Shown one piece after another: positions 1-7,551 of a stretch of 64,000 nucleotides of DNA. The notes beneath the pieces were generated by a model. That model was not told where the DNA came from. It saw only the letters and a program-made list of their open reading frames with translations, and did no database searches. Source of the DNA: JAKAWQ01 sp963840545 (GTDB lineage Bacteria; Pseudomonadota; Alphaproteobacteria; Acetobacterales; Acetobacteraceae); assembly GCA_963840545.1 (NCBI GenBank), contig CAWIZE010000001.1:558001-622000 (forward strand). The letters run 5' to 3'. Each line of letters opens with the position of its first letter. Position 1 is the stretch's first letter. A program made the translations under genes and the position numbers.

Positions 1-241
1 GCGCGCCAGGTGCCATCAGCCACACATAGATCGCCCGCGGCTCGTCGAGCTCAAACGCCGCCACGGTGCCGCTCGGCACGCCCAGCAGCACCGGCCGCGG
101 CTGGCCGAGGCTTGCCCACCACACCGCCCCGAGTGCCGCCACAAGGCAGCAGAACGCACTGGCCCGCAGCCACGGCCGCCGCCCGAAGAGCGACACCGCG
201 CCGACCACGACCGCCGCCGCCGCGAACGCCCCGGCGCCCAT
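1..241 (-). CDS. small membrane protein, cut by the left window edge
   Basis: I read this frame directly. ATG at 241-239 overlaps the stop of the upstream gene (TGATG), and 80 codons are open to the edge. The N-terminus has a hydrophobic run (AFAAAAVVVGAVSLF), a short basic turn (GRRPWLR) and a second hydrophobic run (FCCLVAALGAVWWASLG). An extracytoplasmic-looking part follows, containing VAAFELDEPRAIYVWLMAPG. It is the fifth gene in a coupled run of small membrane or secreted proteins after the phage tail tube. I do not recognise a family. The C-terminus is outside the window. Confidence 0.6.
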   Translation of the reverse strand, partial: MGAGAFAAAAVVVGAVSLFGRRPWLRASAFCCLVAALGAVWWASLGQPRPVLLGVPSGTVAAFELDEPRAIYVWLMAPGA

Positions 242-810
242 CAGCGCTGCCCGTAAAGCGGCATCGGCAGGTCATTCACGCTGCCCGGCACCAGCGCGCC
301 CTTTCCATCCAACCCGAACCGCCAGATCGTGTCCTGTTCACCCTCTTCGGTCATCTCGACATGCCGCGTCAGCAGCGTGTCCACTCCGGCACCGCTGATC
401 CGCAGCACCGTCACATCGACGCCCACCGGAAGCACGCCGTCATAATCGCGATAGAGCATCGCATCGGCGATCCATTCTCCGGCCGGCGCGCCGCGGCACA
501 CCACCATCTCTTCGTTCCGGCTCTGCCGGTCGATCGCGCGGCCGAGATCGTCACGGAGCAGATTGCAGTGCTGATCGGCCATATGGGAGAAGCCGACCGG
601 CGCATCGCCTGGCGCCTTCACCCACAAATCCATGTCGCTGTCCGAGGCGCGGTCCCACCGCATCTCGATCACCAGCGAGCCTTGCGTCACGCCCGCCCGC
701 ACCGCCTTCGTCGCCGCGACCAGGGCGAGCGCGGCCATCGCCATAAACACCACGAGCAGCGCGATCAGCAGGTCCCGATACGCCCACTCGAAGCCCTCAG
801 ATGGCTTCAC
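241..810 (-). CDS. membrane-anchored protein with DUF2135-like beta domain (prophage cassette)
   Basis: About 189 aa from a GTG at 810 that overlaps the preceding gene; the longer frame upstream has no hydrophobic or conserved look. Residues about 10-33 form one transmembrane helix right after FEWAYRDL, an arrangement resembling the N-terminal anchors of MotB/ExbD/TolR proteins. The remainder looks like a beta-sandwich with SDSDMDLWVKAPGD, CNLLRDDLGR and NEEMVVCRGAPAGEW, which resembles the DUF2135/YfaP type (DxDLxV...G). Two cysteines could pair outside the cytoplasm. The gene before it is a multi-helix membrane protein, so the two could form an energised channel-like pair. That is inference from topology and order only. 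Confidence 0.55.
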   Translation of the reverse strand: MKPSEGFEWAYRDLLIALLVVFMAMAALALVAATKAVRAGVTQGSLVIEMRWDRASDSDMDLWVKAPGDAPVGFSHMADQHCNLLRDDLGRAIDRQSRNEEMVVCRGAPAGEWIADAMLYRDYDGVLPVGVDVTVLRISGAGVDTLLTRHVEMTEEGEQDTIWRFGLDGKGALVPGSVNDLPMPLYGQR

Positions 811-1228
811 GCGCCGCCCACCAGATTGCCTCGCGGATCCACGCCATGAGCACCACGCCTGCGATGTTCGGCGCGATGGCGAAGGCAAGCCCCCGGAACA
901 CGGCGGCGAGCGCCGCCGGCGTGAGATCCTGCAGCCCGTTCACCGCGAGCAGCATGCCAAGCCCGGTGCAGCCGAGCGCCCACATCGGCACGCCGTTCGC
1001 GATATGCCGCGCGGTCTCGAACCGCCCCGCGAGCGCCGCCCCGAACCCCACCGCGGCATATCCGCCGAGTGCCGCGAGCATCACGATCTCGCGCCAGCCC
1101 AGCGCCGGGATCGCGGCGAAGAACCCGGCCCGCCACGCCGCGATGCCGAGGGCTGCGACAACCGCATTCACGGTGACGAATCTCGGCCGGCAGCCGACCA
1201 TCGGCTGGGAGCCGACCATCGGCCTCAC
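797..1228 (-). CDS. polytopic membrane protein, possibly TolQ/MotA-like
   Basis: 143 aa from a GTG at 1228 that overlaps the upstream stop (GTGA). Three or four hydrophobic segments are visible: around NAVVAALGIAAW, IVMLAALGGYAAVGF, WALGCTGLGMLLAV and FAIAPNIAGVVLMAWI. The last two are separated by a short loop, as in the TM pairs of TolQ/ExbB/MotA proteins, and the next gene has a single TolR-like anchor. The N-terminus carries a short PMVG-x4-PMVG repeat encoded by a 15-bp tandem repeat near 1190-1220. The channel assignment is weak. A phage holin-like or moron membrane protein is the main alternative. Confidence 0.45.
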   Translation of the reverse strand: MRPMVGSQPMVGCRPRFVTVNAVVAALGIAAWRAGFFAAIPALGWREIVMLAALGGYAAVGFGAALAGRFETARHIANGVPMWALGCTGLGMLLAVNGLQDLTPAALAAVFRGLAFAIAPNIAGVVLMAWIREAIWWAAREAI

Positions 1229-1554
1229 TGCGTCGGCTCCCCCCGCACGCCGCCCACCCCCGCCGCGACCATGCAGGCCATCGCCTCGCCGGCGCCGTCC
1301 CGCCCCACCGCCAGCAGCGTCCAGCTTCCACCATCAAGGCGCCGCGTCACGATCACCGAGTCATCGTGATCGGTGTCGCCGATCCAGAACGGCACCTCGC
1401 CGTAGCGCGCCTTCAGCGTCGCCAGGGCCTCGTCCGCCGGCGCGCATTGTCTGCCCGCCTCCGCGTCGCTCATCACCCGGGCGGGCGCGGCGGCAAACGC
1501 GCGCGCGGCGGTTGCCGCCAGCAACAAAACCGCGACCACGCCGCGTATCCGCAT
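1225..1554 (-). CDS. small secreted hypothetical protein
   Basis: 109 aa. ATG at 1554 overlaps the stop of the upstream gene (TGATG). The start MRIRGVVAVLLLAATAARAFAA is a clear signal peptide with a probable cut after AFA-A. The mature part has two cysteines (GRQCAPAD and MACMVAAG) and ends in QGxxP-free, Gly-rich sequence. The motif FWIGDTDHDDSVIVTRRLDG looks like a beta hairpin but matches nothing I can name. It belongs to the coupled membrane/secreted cassette downstream of the tail tube, so it probably acts in the periplasm with its neighbours. Confidence 0.55.
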   Translation of the reverse strand: MRIRGVVAVLLLAATAARAFAAAPARVMSDAEAGRQCAPADEALATLKARYGEVPFWIGDTDHDDSVIVTRRLDGGSWTLLAVGRDGAGEAMACMVAAGVGGVRGEPTQ

Positions 1555-1784
1555 CAATGCCTCCCTACGATGCGCACGGCCTCGTAGGCGCTCGCAACGA
1601 TGCCGATCGCCGCACCGACATGCAGCGCGAGCCACAGCGCGCCGCGCCCCATATGCGCAATGCTCGATAGCCGCTCCATCGCCACCCGGATCGCGCCGAT
1701 ATCCTCCCGGACCTGACGCATCTCGGCCTCCAGCGTCGCCAGCCGCTCCGCGTCCGGCCGATGGTCGGCTGCCACCGGGCTCAT
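1554..1784 (-). CDS. coiled-coil plus one transmembrane helix, phage small membrane protein
   Basis: 76 aa. Residues about 12-40 form an amphipathic helix or coiled coil (LATLEAEMRQVREDIGAIRV), and residues about 50-70 form a hydrophobic helix (ALWLALHVGAAIGIVASAY). This layout is common among phage small proteins of the holin/spanin or DUF1515-like kind, but no family can be fixed by eye. It starts 3 bases after the tail-tube stop and overlaps the next gene, so it is the first gene of the membrane cassette. Confidence 0.55.
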   Translation of the reverse strand: MSPVAADHRPDAERLATLEAEMRQVREDIGAIRVAMERLSSIAHMGRGALWLALHVGAAIGIVASAYEAVRIVGRH

Positions 1785-1787
1785 CGC

Positions 1788-2309
1788 CTAACCCCCGATA
1801 TTCGTCCGATAGGACGCGAGCTGATCGACCCCGCCCACCACGAACAGATTGGCGAACGCATCGAAGAGATAGACCTGCGTTCCGGCAACGGTCAGATCGA
1901 CGTGATAGACCGTGATCACGGTCTTGTAGGAGATGTTCTCCTGCGCCTTGAACGGGATCATGCCGGGATCCTTGGTCATCCCGGTGACGTTGTAGATGAC
2001 CGGCAGCTCGCTCGTTTCGCCCGCCGCGCTCAGCACCTGCAGATCGCCCATCGCCGAGAATTGCTGCATCCCCGTCGAGCTCATGAGCAGCCCAAGCGTG
2101 GTCTGGTCGAAGCTCGACCAGGTGATGTCGGCCTCCATCTTGTCCCAGCCGACCGGCACCTCGATCCGCGAGGCCATGCCGAGGCCCTTGTAATCCTGCA
2201 TCAGCCGCTTGGGCTGCGGCACGGTGAACTCGGCGGCGCGGCCCAGCAGGGACGTGCCGTCGAGATAGACATTGCAGTTCCAGAGGGAATTGATCGTGAG
2301 GCTTGCCAT
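1788..2309 (-). CDS. phage major tail tube protein (P2 FII-like)
   Basis: 173 aa, the usual size for the P2 gpFII family. The start MASLTINSLWNCNVYLDG, the PQPKRLMQDYKGLGMA segment that follows and the ending in short beta strands fit contractile-tail tube proteins. These polymerise into the inner tube inside the sheath. ATG at 2309 has a strong GAGGAGAG ribosome site. It lies 14 bases after the tail sheath gene, the normal sheath-tube order of myoviruses. The much longer frame through it is only open sequence opposite the sheath gene. No tail chaperone or tape measure follows within the window, which is unusual. Confidence 0.85.
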   Translation of the reverse strand: MASLTINSLWNCNVYLDGTSLLGRAAEFTVPQPKRLMQDYKGLGMASRIEVPVGWDKMEADITWSSFDQTTLGLLMSSTGMQQFSAMGDLQVLSAAGETSELPVIYNVTGMTKDPGMIPFKAQENISYKTVITVYHVDLTVAGTQVYLFDAFANLFVVGGVDQLASYRTNIGG

Positions 2310-2323
2310 GACGCGCTCTCTCC

Positions 2324-4087
2324 TCAGCCGTTGGCCGCGGTCGCGCTCGCGCTCACCGGCCCGAGCGTGTTGAGCAGCGCGGTGTTGACCGAAACATTGA
2401 ACGTGATCTCCTCGGCCGGCGGCGGCGGCATCAGGCTCAGGTCGAAGGTGAGCTGGCCCGCCGCGAGCTGCACCGCCAGGTTCTCCGCCGGGTTGTAGCT
2501 GCATGTCCCGCCGATCAGCGCGCCGCGCTGCACCAGCGTCGCCAGGAACCCGTTCACCGTCTGCAAAATGGAATTGATCAGCCCGTTGCTGATCGGCTGG
2601 TCGAGGAACTGCATCATCGCGAGCTGCACGCTCTGCTCGACCACATCCATGGTCCGCCGCACCGAGATGAACACTTTCGCATCGGTGTAGCTCGGAAAGG
2701 CGGAAGAACGGTTGCCCCAGGTCCGAAGCCCGGTGCCGAACCCGTTGAACACGGTCAGGATCCCCGTCGCGTTCAGGTTGTTCGTGTCGCTCGCCGGATC
2801 GAAGGCCGAGGAATACATCGTGATGTCCGGCCCGACGATGCCCTGGATCTGCACGTTGCTCGGGCTGAACCAGTAGCCGTTGGCGATGTCCTGCGCCGCC
2901 GTCACCCCCGCAACCCACTGCGAATAGGGGCTGTCCGCGTTCGCGTTGTAGAGCGTGTTGATCACGATCCCCTGGTTGTTCAGCGTGTTCCCGGTCGGCA
3001 CGATGCCGGTGTCGTAGAACATCTCGCAGGGGAAACAGAGGATCGCGCGATAGCTCGAGGTGTCGAACGCATCGCCCGAGGCGCCGCGGTCGGCAATCGC
3101 GGTCGCCACGCTCGTCGCCGGCGCCGCGTCGATGAAGGCCATGCCGCGGATCGTCGCGGCCAGCGTGGTCAGCGCCGAAGCGGTCTCCTCGTCCTGCGCA
3201 TAGCCGGGCGCAATCAGCAGCTTGGCGAACAGCCCCATGCTCTGGAAGGTGGTGAGCAGGGCCTGCATGCCGGTATAGACGCCGGAGGTCACCGCGCCGA
3301 TGATGTCGGAGTCCGCAACCTTGCTCGGGTCGGCATAGGCGTAGCCGATCTCCAGGCTCTCGGCCGCCACGATCGCGCCGCCCGCCTTCGCATAGACGAA
3401 GCCGTTGACGTAATCGACGGTGTAATCGGTGTTTTCGATGTAGCCATAGAGGCCCACGTTCGTCCAAGTCACCGTCCCATCCGTCACCGTCCCGCCCACG
3501 GTCTGGTCCCAGGTCCCGGGCTCGCTTGCCCCCGTGGTGCCCGCCGTGGTCGCCTTGAACACGTAGGCCCCGGTATTGCCGGCGGTCGGCTTGATCAGCG
3601 CGTTCACCGTCTCGGTCGTCGTCGCCGCCCAGTTGCCCGGCGCGGTCGCCGGCGCCACCGTCACCGTGCTGGTGAGCGAGCCCGAGTTCGGCAGACCAAG
3701 CCCGATCAGTCCCATCCGCGCGAGGTTGACCACCTGCGTTCCGCTGGCCGGCATGTTGAACACCGCCGGCGTTACCACCGTCTGATGCACGGCCGGGTTG
3801 AACACGTTGACCACGATCGCCTGGCCCGCGCCCTGCGCCTGGATCGCCGCCAGCGCATAGGGGATCGTGTATCCTCTCACCAGCGGCCCGAACTGGCTCG
3901 CCCCGAGGCTCGATCCCACGAGCACCGGCGTGTTCGGTGCCGGCGGCAGCACCGCAGCCGTGCTCGGCACCATCCACTGCGGCGCCGAGCCGATCAGCCC
4001 GATGACGGCGGAGTTGACCACCGTCACCGGCACCGGGCCGTTGTTTACCTCGGTGATCTCGATCCCGTGCAGGAAGTTCGCAGGCAT
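2324..4087 (-). CDS. phage tail sheath protein (P2 FI-like) with inserted small beta domain
   Basis: 587 aa, longer than the roughly 390-500 aa of many sheaths. The N-terminus FLHGIEITEVNNGPVPVTVV and the C-terminal region with VNGFLATLVQRGALIGGTC, VFISVRRTMDVVEQS and the membrane-free ending TFNVSVNTALLNT are typical of the contractile sheath. Around residues 160-260 there is an insert with TTGASEPGTWDQTVGGTV and DGTVTWTNVG, a small domain repeated across phage structural proteins. It also occurs in the connector at 5617-6450. I chose ATG 4087 because GAGGGG precedes it. It sits next to the tube gene. Confidence 0.88.
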   Translation of the reverse strand: MPANFLHGIEITEVNNGPVPVTVVNSAVIGLIGSAPQWMVPSTAAVLPPAPNTPVLVGSSLGASQFGPLVRGYTIPYALAAIQAQGAGQAIVVNVFNPAVHQTVVTPAVFNMPASGTQVVNLARMGLIGLGLPNSGSLTSTVTVAPATAPGNWAATTTETVNALIKPTAGNTGAYVFKATTAGTTGASEPGTWDQTVGGTVTDGTVTWTNVGLYGYIENTDYTVDYVNGFVYAKAGGAIVAAESLEIGYAYADPSKVADSDIIGAVTSGVYTGMQALLTTFQSMGLFAKLLIAPGYAQDEETASALTTLAATIRGMAFIDAAPATSVATAIADRGASGDAFDTSSYRAILCFPCEMFYDTGIVPTGNTLNNQGIVINTLYNANADSPYSQWVAGVTAAQDIANGYWFSPSNVQIQGIVGPDITMYSSAFDPASDTNNLNATGILTVFNGFGTGLRTWGNRSSAFPSYTDAKVFISVRRTMDVVEQSVQLAMMQFLDQPISNGLINSILQTVNGFLATLVQRGALIGGTCSYNPAENLAVQLAAGQLTFDLSLMPPPPAEEITFNVSVNTALLNTLGPVSASATAANG

Positions 4088-4193
4088 GTTTTTCCCCTCG
4101 GGCCGCGTCACCGCGAACCGCAAAAAATGTCACTTCGATCGCCGGAGACCACCACGGCGCTGCCGGCCTCGCGGTGGCGGCGCTGTCGCGCCG

Positions 4194-5156
4194 TCAGTTC
4201 GTCGGATAGGTCGGTGCCGTGCCGCCCGTCGAAACCACCGTCACCGTATCGGCCGGCGCCCACGCGATCTGCACTTGCGCATCGGCCCCGATCGCCCCGC
4301 TCGCAACCGCCGTCACAACCCCCGTGGCGCCGTCGCAGGTCCAGTCCACGAATTCCTGATAGAGCACGAGCCCGTTGCCCGCCGCGATCGCGCCCACCAC
4401 CAGCGGCGTCGGGCCGGGCAGCGTCAGCGTCCCGCCGGCGAACGCATATGTCCCGCTCGCCACCGGCGATCCGTTCGCCGTCTCCACCGCATCGACATTC
4501 GAGAGCGGGTCCACATAGGGCGCCGCGTCCCATGATCCATATTGCGGCCCGACGCCCGGCACGGCGGCCTGCCGCGCCGCGGCCAGCGCTGCGGCATACA
4601 TCTGCGCCTTGACGAGGTTCGCCAGCGCATAGGCCGGTTCCGTCTTGAGCTTCAGCGTCGGCACCTCGAGCCGCATGTCATAGAGCCAGACCCGGCCTTC
4701 GCTCTCCTGCTCGCTGAACCGCTCCTCGACGAAATAGGCGTTGCGGCAGGCGGTCGGCCGGAATCCGGTGAGCGCTGCCTCGACGGCATCGACCAGCGCA
4801 TAGACGCTGCCCGGCCCGGTCAAGGCCCATGCGGTCTGCCGCGCCTCGACATGGACATCGAAGCTCAGAACGCGCTCCTGCACCATCGCGTCCGTCGTCA
4901 TCGGCTTGCCGAACCGGCTGGCGTGGTAGGAGATCAGGACGAAGGCGATTGCGGCCGAACCCCACCACGTATCGAGATCGAAGTCCGGGAACACATAGAC
5001 CGGGATATTGAGCCCGGCGCCGGTGAAGTAGCTCTCAAGCTGTGCCGCGATCTCGCCCTGAATGGTGCCGACATCCTGCCCCGCCGGCGGCGCAAATGTC
5101 CGCCCGGCCCACGCAGTCGGGTCGAGCCAGACCGGAAGTGATCCGTAGCCGCTCAT
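4194..5156 (-). CDS. phage gp37-like tail accessory protein
   Basis: 320 aa. The first 190 residues resemble the gp37 family of Mu-like prophages (ALVDAVEAALTGFRP, FVEERFSEQESEGRVW, YDMRLEVPTLKLK). The last 120 residues are a Gly/Ala/Thr-rich beta-type tail (GTYAFAGGTLTLPGPTPLVV and VVTAVASGAIGADAQVQIAW). Such proteins sit between the head-tail connector and the sheath in Mu-type tails and probably help join or finish the tail. The start overlaps the upstream gene (ATGA). About 106 bases separate it from the sheath start, enough for a promoter, though none is obvious. Confidence 0.6.
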   Translation of the reverse strand: MSGYGSLPVWLDPTAWAGRTFAPPAGQDVGTIQGEIAAQLESYFTGAGLNIPVYVFPDFDLDTWWGSAAIAFVLISYHASRFGKPMTTDAMVQERVLSFDVHVEARQTAWALTGPGSVYALVDAVEAALTGFRPTACRNAYFVEERFSEQESEGRVWLYDMRLEVPTLKLKTEPAYALANLVKAQMYAAALAAARQAAVPGVGPQYGSWDAAPYVDPLSNVDAVETANGSPVASGTYAFAGGTLTLPGPTPLVVGAIAAGNGLVLYQEFVDWTCDGATGVVTAVASGAIGADAQVQIAWAPADTVTVVSTGGTAPTYPTN

Positions 5157-5617
5157 CGGCTATGCGGGAGCGTCACCGCCAGCCCCATGATCTGCTCGCT
5201 TTGCCGCTGCGCGTATGAGCCCGGCGTCGTCACCTGCCGCCCGAGTATCCACGCCTCCACGACCAGGCCGCCCAACGTGTTCTGTGCGGTCGGGCCGCAC
5301 GATGCCTGCACGGCGTCCTCCACCGCATCGGCGAGAATGTTCAGCGCCGCCACGTCGCTCTCGTCCGGCACCTCGCCTTGCAGCGAATAGATGAAGAGAT
5401 CGGCGAGCAGCGTCACCTTGGCCGGCGCGAAGAGCCGGCTCCGGTCATAGTTCTCACCTTTCTCGACCAGGACGAACGCCGGATATTGCTCCGGCGCGAT
5501 CGTGCTCATCGAAACCGGCCTTCGGCCCGCATAATTGAACGGGCCGGCCGGCCACACGAGCAGCGCCGCCAGTTGCGAAAAGAGCGTCGCATAGATCGCC
5601 TCACGCCCGAGCGCCAT
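5153..5617 (-). CDS. phage tail completion/terminator-like protein
   Basis: 154 aa. The start at 5617 overlaps the previous stop (TGATG). The open frame extends further upstream but is antisense-like there (Arg/Gly-rich). Sequence features: an N-terminal helix ALGREAIYATLFSQLAALL, then YPAFVLVEKGENYDRSRL, LADLFIYSLQGEVPDES and a C-terminal VVEAWILGRQVTTPGSYAQ. Position between connector and gp37-like protein, size and beta-alpha layout fit a tail terminator or neck protein. The family call rests mostly on synteny. Confidence 0.5.
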   Translation of the reverse strand: MALGREAIYATLFSQLAALLVWPAGPFNYAGRRPVSMSTIAPEQYPAFVLVEKGENYDRSRLFAPAKVTLLADLFIYSLQGEVPDESDVAALNILADAVEDAVQASCGPTAQNTLGGLVVEAWILGRQVTTPGSYAQRQSEQIMGLAVTLPHSR

Positions 5618-6450
5618 CAGAACACGTCGCCCGGAAACGCCCAGTCCCGATATGGGTCCAGCATCGCGAGCGTCGTCGGGTGCAGCGCCTGGTTCATGTA
5701 GCTCACCCGCTGCGGCCCCTCGCCCGTCCCGCTGTCGCCGACGCGCGTGCGCTGCTTGAACGTCAGCGCCACCTGCTGCATCGCCGCCACCTTGATCCCG
5801 TCCGGCAGCAGCTCCGCGCCCGCGAACAGCCCGACCGCCCCCGCAGTGCATTGCCACGTCACGGTCCCGTCCGCCACGCTCGCTCCGAGCTGCTCGGGCC
5901 AGTCCGGTGCCGCCGCCCCGCTCGTTCCGCCTGCCGCCGTCGTGAACACGTACCCGGCCGCCACGATCTCGGCGTTCGCGGCATAGGCTTGGCTCGCCGC
6001 CCACCCCGGCAGCGCCGCCACGGCGATCATCCCCGGCGTGATGTAGCCCGCCGAATAGACCACCTGCACGTTCTGCATCCCGCGGACGAACCGCCGCGGG
6101 CCGCTCGCAAAGCCGCCGCCGATATAGATGAACCGGTCATCGAAGGTGTAGCCGCCCCAGCTCGCGGTCGGCGGCACGCCCGCCGCCGGAACAGCCTGCG
6201 TCTGAACCGTTACGCTCGTCACCCCGATGATCGGGAAATGCCTGACCGCGAGCCTCTCCTGCCCGGTGCCGTTGCGCATCTCGGTCCAGCTCTGCGCCAT
6301 CATCTCGCGGCCGAGATACGCCTCGATCGAGCGGCTCACCCCGGAGATCAGCGCCGCCAGCACCGGATCGGACGCCGTCGTGCCGCTCAGCGGCGGGCTG
6401 ATGAACGCCTTGACGCCGGCGAGGTCGCAGAGATCACGTGGATTGGCCAT
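5617..6450 (-). CDS. phage head-tail connector (gp6-like) with inserted beta domain
   Basis: 277 aa. The N-terminal part (DLAGVKAFISPPL, VSRSIEAYLGREMMAQSW, RHFPIIGVTSVTVQ) and the C-terminal part (LLPDGIKVAAMQQVALTFKQ and DPYRDWAF) match the helix-beta-helix adaptor of HK97 gp6/SPP1 gp15-type connectors, which seal the portal ring. The middle (about residues 145-205: GYVFTTAAGGTSGAAAPDW, DGTVTWQCTAG) is an insert of the same small domain found in the sheath protein. It lies downstream of capsid genes as expected. Confidence 0.65.
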   Translation of the reverse strand: MANPRDLCDLAGVKAFISPPLSGTTASDPVLAALISGVSRSIEAYLGREMMAQSWTEMRNGTGQERLAVRHFPIIGVTSVTVQTQAVPAAGVPPTASWGGYTFDDRFIYIGGGFASGPRRFVRGMQNVQVVYSAGYITPGMIAVAALPGWAASQAYAANAEIVAAGYVFTTAAGGTSGAAAPDWPEQLGASVADGTVTWQCTAGAVGLFAGAELLPDGIKVAAMQQVALTFKQRTRVGDSGTGEGPQRVSYMNQALHPTTLAMLDPYRDWAFPGDVF

Positions 6451-6474
6451 CGTTCCCCGTCCCGCCCGCCGTGC

Positions 6475-7413
6475 TCAGAGCGAGTTCACGTCCTCGTTCC
6501 GCATGGAAAGATAGAGATTCCACTCGCGGATCAGCTCCGGCTTGTTGCCCGCGAACTCGATCACGCCCCACCTGTTGCGCTTGAGGTCGGTTTCCGGATC
6601 GAAGCGGTGGCGGACGAACATGTCCCACCGGCTCAGATATTGCCGATCCGGCTTGCGCCCGTGGAAGCGATGCTCGATCGTCCCCGGAACGCAGCCGAGG
6701 TTGCGGTTGAGGTGCGCCGCATTGTGCTGCCAGCGCTTCACCGCGCGCTGGTATCCCTCCGACACGCCATCCGGCACGGAGGCGCCGGCGCACCCGACGA
6801 TCGCCAGCGCCATGTGGTGGTCGCCCGAGCCCATGCCGCCCACCTCGAAGAGGCCCCCGCACCAGTCGAGCGCCTGGCGTGTCCACGCCCACGCGTAGCC
6901 ACTATGCGGATAGAGGTAGGGTCCGCCGCCGAAGCTCCACCACTTGCCGCCGCCCGGCACCACCGGCTCCCCGACCACGAACCGATCGGCGAATGCCTTA
7001 TGATGCTGGATGTGCTCATCGTGCGGCCCGAGGCCATAGGCATCGGACCATGGCTGCACCACCTCGTGGAGCTGCAGCGCGTTCACCACGTCCGCCGCCC
7101 AATGCGACCGGCGGAAGAAGATGTCGGCATCGAACGTCCCGACATACTTCGCCGCCGCCGGCAGCCGCTGAACCCCGTGATTGAGCAGGCACTCCTTTGA
7201 CCACGCCGCGGTCTTGGCCCGCACGCCGATATGCGTCACGCCGTCGGTCCCGGCGCACTGGAATGGCCGCTCGCCGTACGCGCACTCCACCACCGTCAGG
7301 TTGACGCCGCTCGCGAGCATATGCTGCTCGAATTCGCGGTAGAGCCGCACCCGGCTTTCCCAGAGCAGCGGGTTGGCCACCGCCGTGACGACATGGAGAA
7401 GATCGGCACGCAT
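6475..7413 (-). CDS. glycosyltransferase-like protein within phage structural operon
   Basis: 312 aa. The start LLHVVTAVANPLLWESR followed by LTVVECAYGER is a GT-A style nucleotide-sugar fold. AKYVGTFDADIFFRR has the DxD metal/nucleotide motif at about residue 95. The middle GSGDHHMALAI and WQHNAAHLNRNLGCVPGTI and the end SRWDMFVRHRFDPETD resemble glycosyltransferase-like proteins found in other tailed prophages. A likely role is glycosylating a virion protein or the host surface; the target is unknown. It sits between the capsid genes and the connector, an odd place for an enzyme, and lacks membrane segments. ATG 7413 follows a Gly-rich gap with a strong hairpin. Confidence 0.6.
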   Translation of the reverse strand: MRADLLHVVTAVANPLLWESRVRLYREFEQHMLASGVNLTVVECAYGERPFQCAGTDGVTHIGVRAKTAAWSKECLLNHGVQRLPAAAKYVGTFDADIFFRRSHWAADVVNALQLHEVVQPWSDAYGLGPHDEHIQHHKAFADRFVVGEPVVPGGGKWWSFGGGPYLYPHSGYAWAWTRQALDWCGGLFEVGGMGSGDHHMALAIVGCAGASVPDGVSEGYQRAVKRWQHNAAHLNRNLGCVPGTIEHRFHGRKPDRQYLSRWDMFVRHRFDPETDLKRNRWGVIEFAGNKPELIREWNLYLSMRNEDVNSL

Positions 7414-7449
7414 CGCCTACCCCCGTTCCCGAAACCGCGCCGCCTCGCC

Positions 7450-7484
7450 CGGGAGTGCGTTCGCCCAGGGCGAACACACTCCCG
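7450..7484. terminator. strong hairpin between two phage genes
   Basis: Two 16-base arms (7450-7465 and 7469-7484) pair with one mismatch around a 3-base loop. Arms read CGGGAGTGCGTTCGCC and its near-complement. There is no T-run on either side, so this is a hairpin that could attenuate or process the mRNA rather than a classical terminator. It separates the 7552-7956 gene from the glycosyltransferase-like gene. Confidence 0.5.
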
Positions 7485-7551
7485 GTTGTCTGAACGAGCA
7501 GATTGACGCGCCTGCGGACCGCTGCGCGGTTCCCGCCTGGCGCGATCTGCT

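Noticed and set aside
1190..1220. CRISPR-like short repeats
   Set aside because: Only two in-frame 15-base coding repeats, without spacers.
1788..4133. 781-codon minus-strand frame through the sheath and tube genes
   Set aside because: Its first two thirds are a shifted shadow of the sheath gene; only the last 173 codons, from ATG 2309, are real (tail tube).
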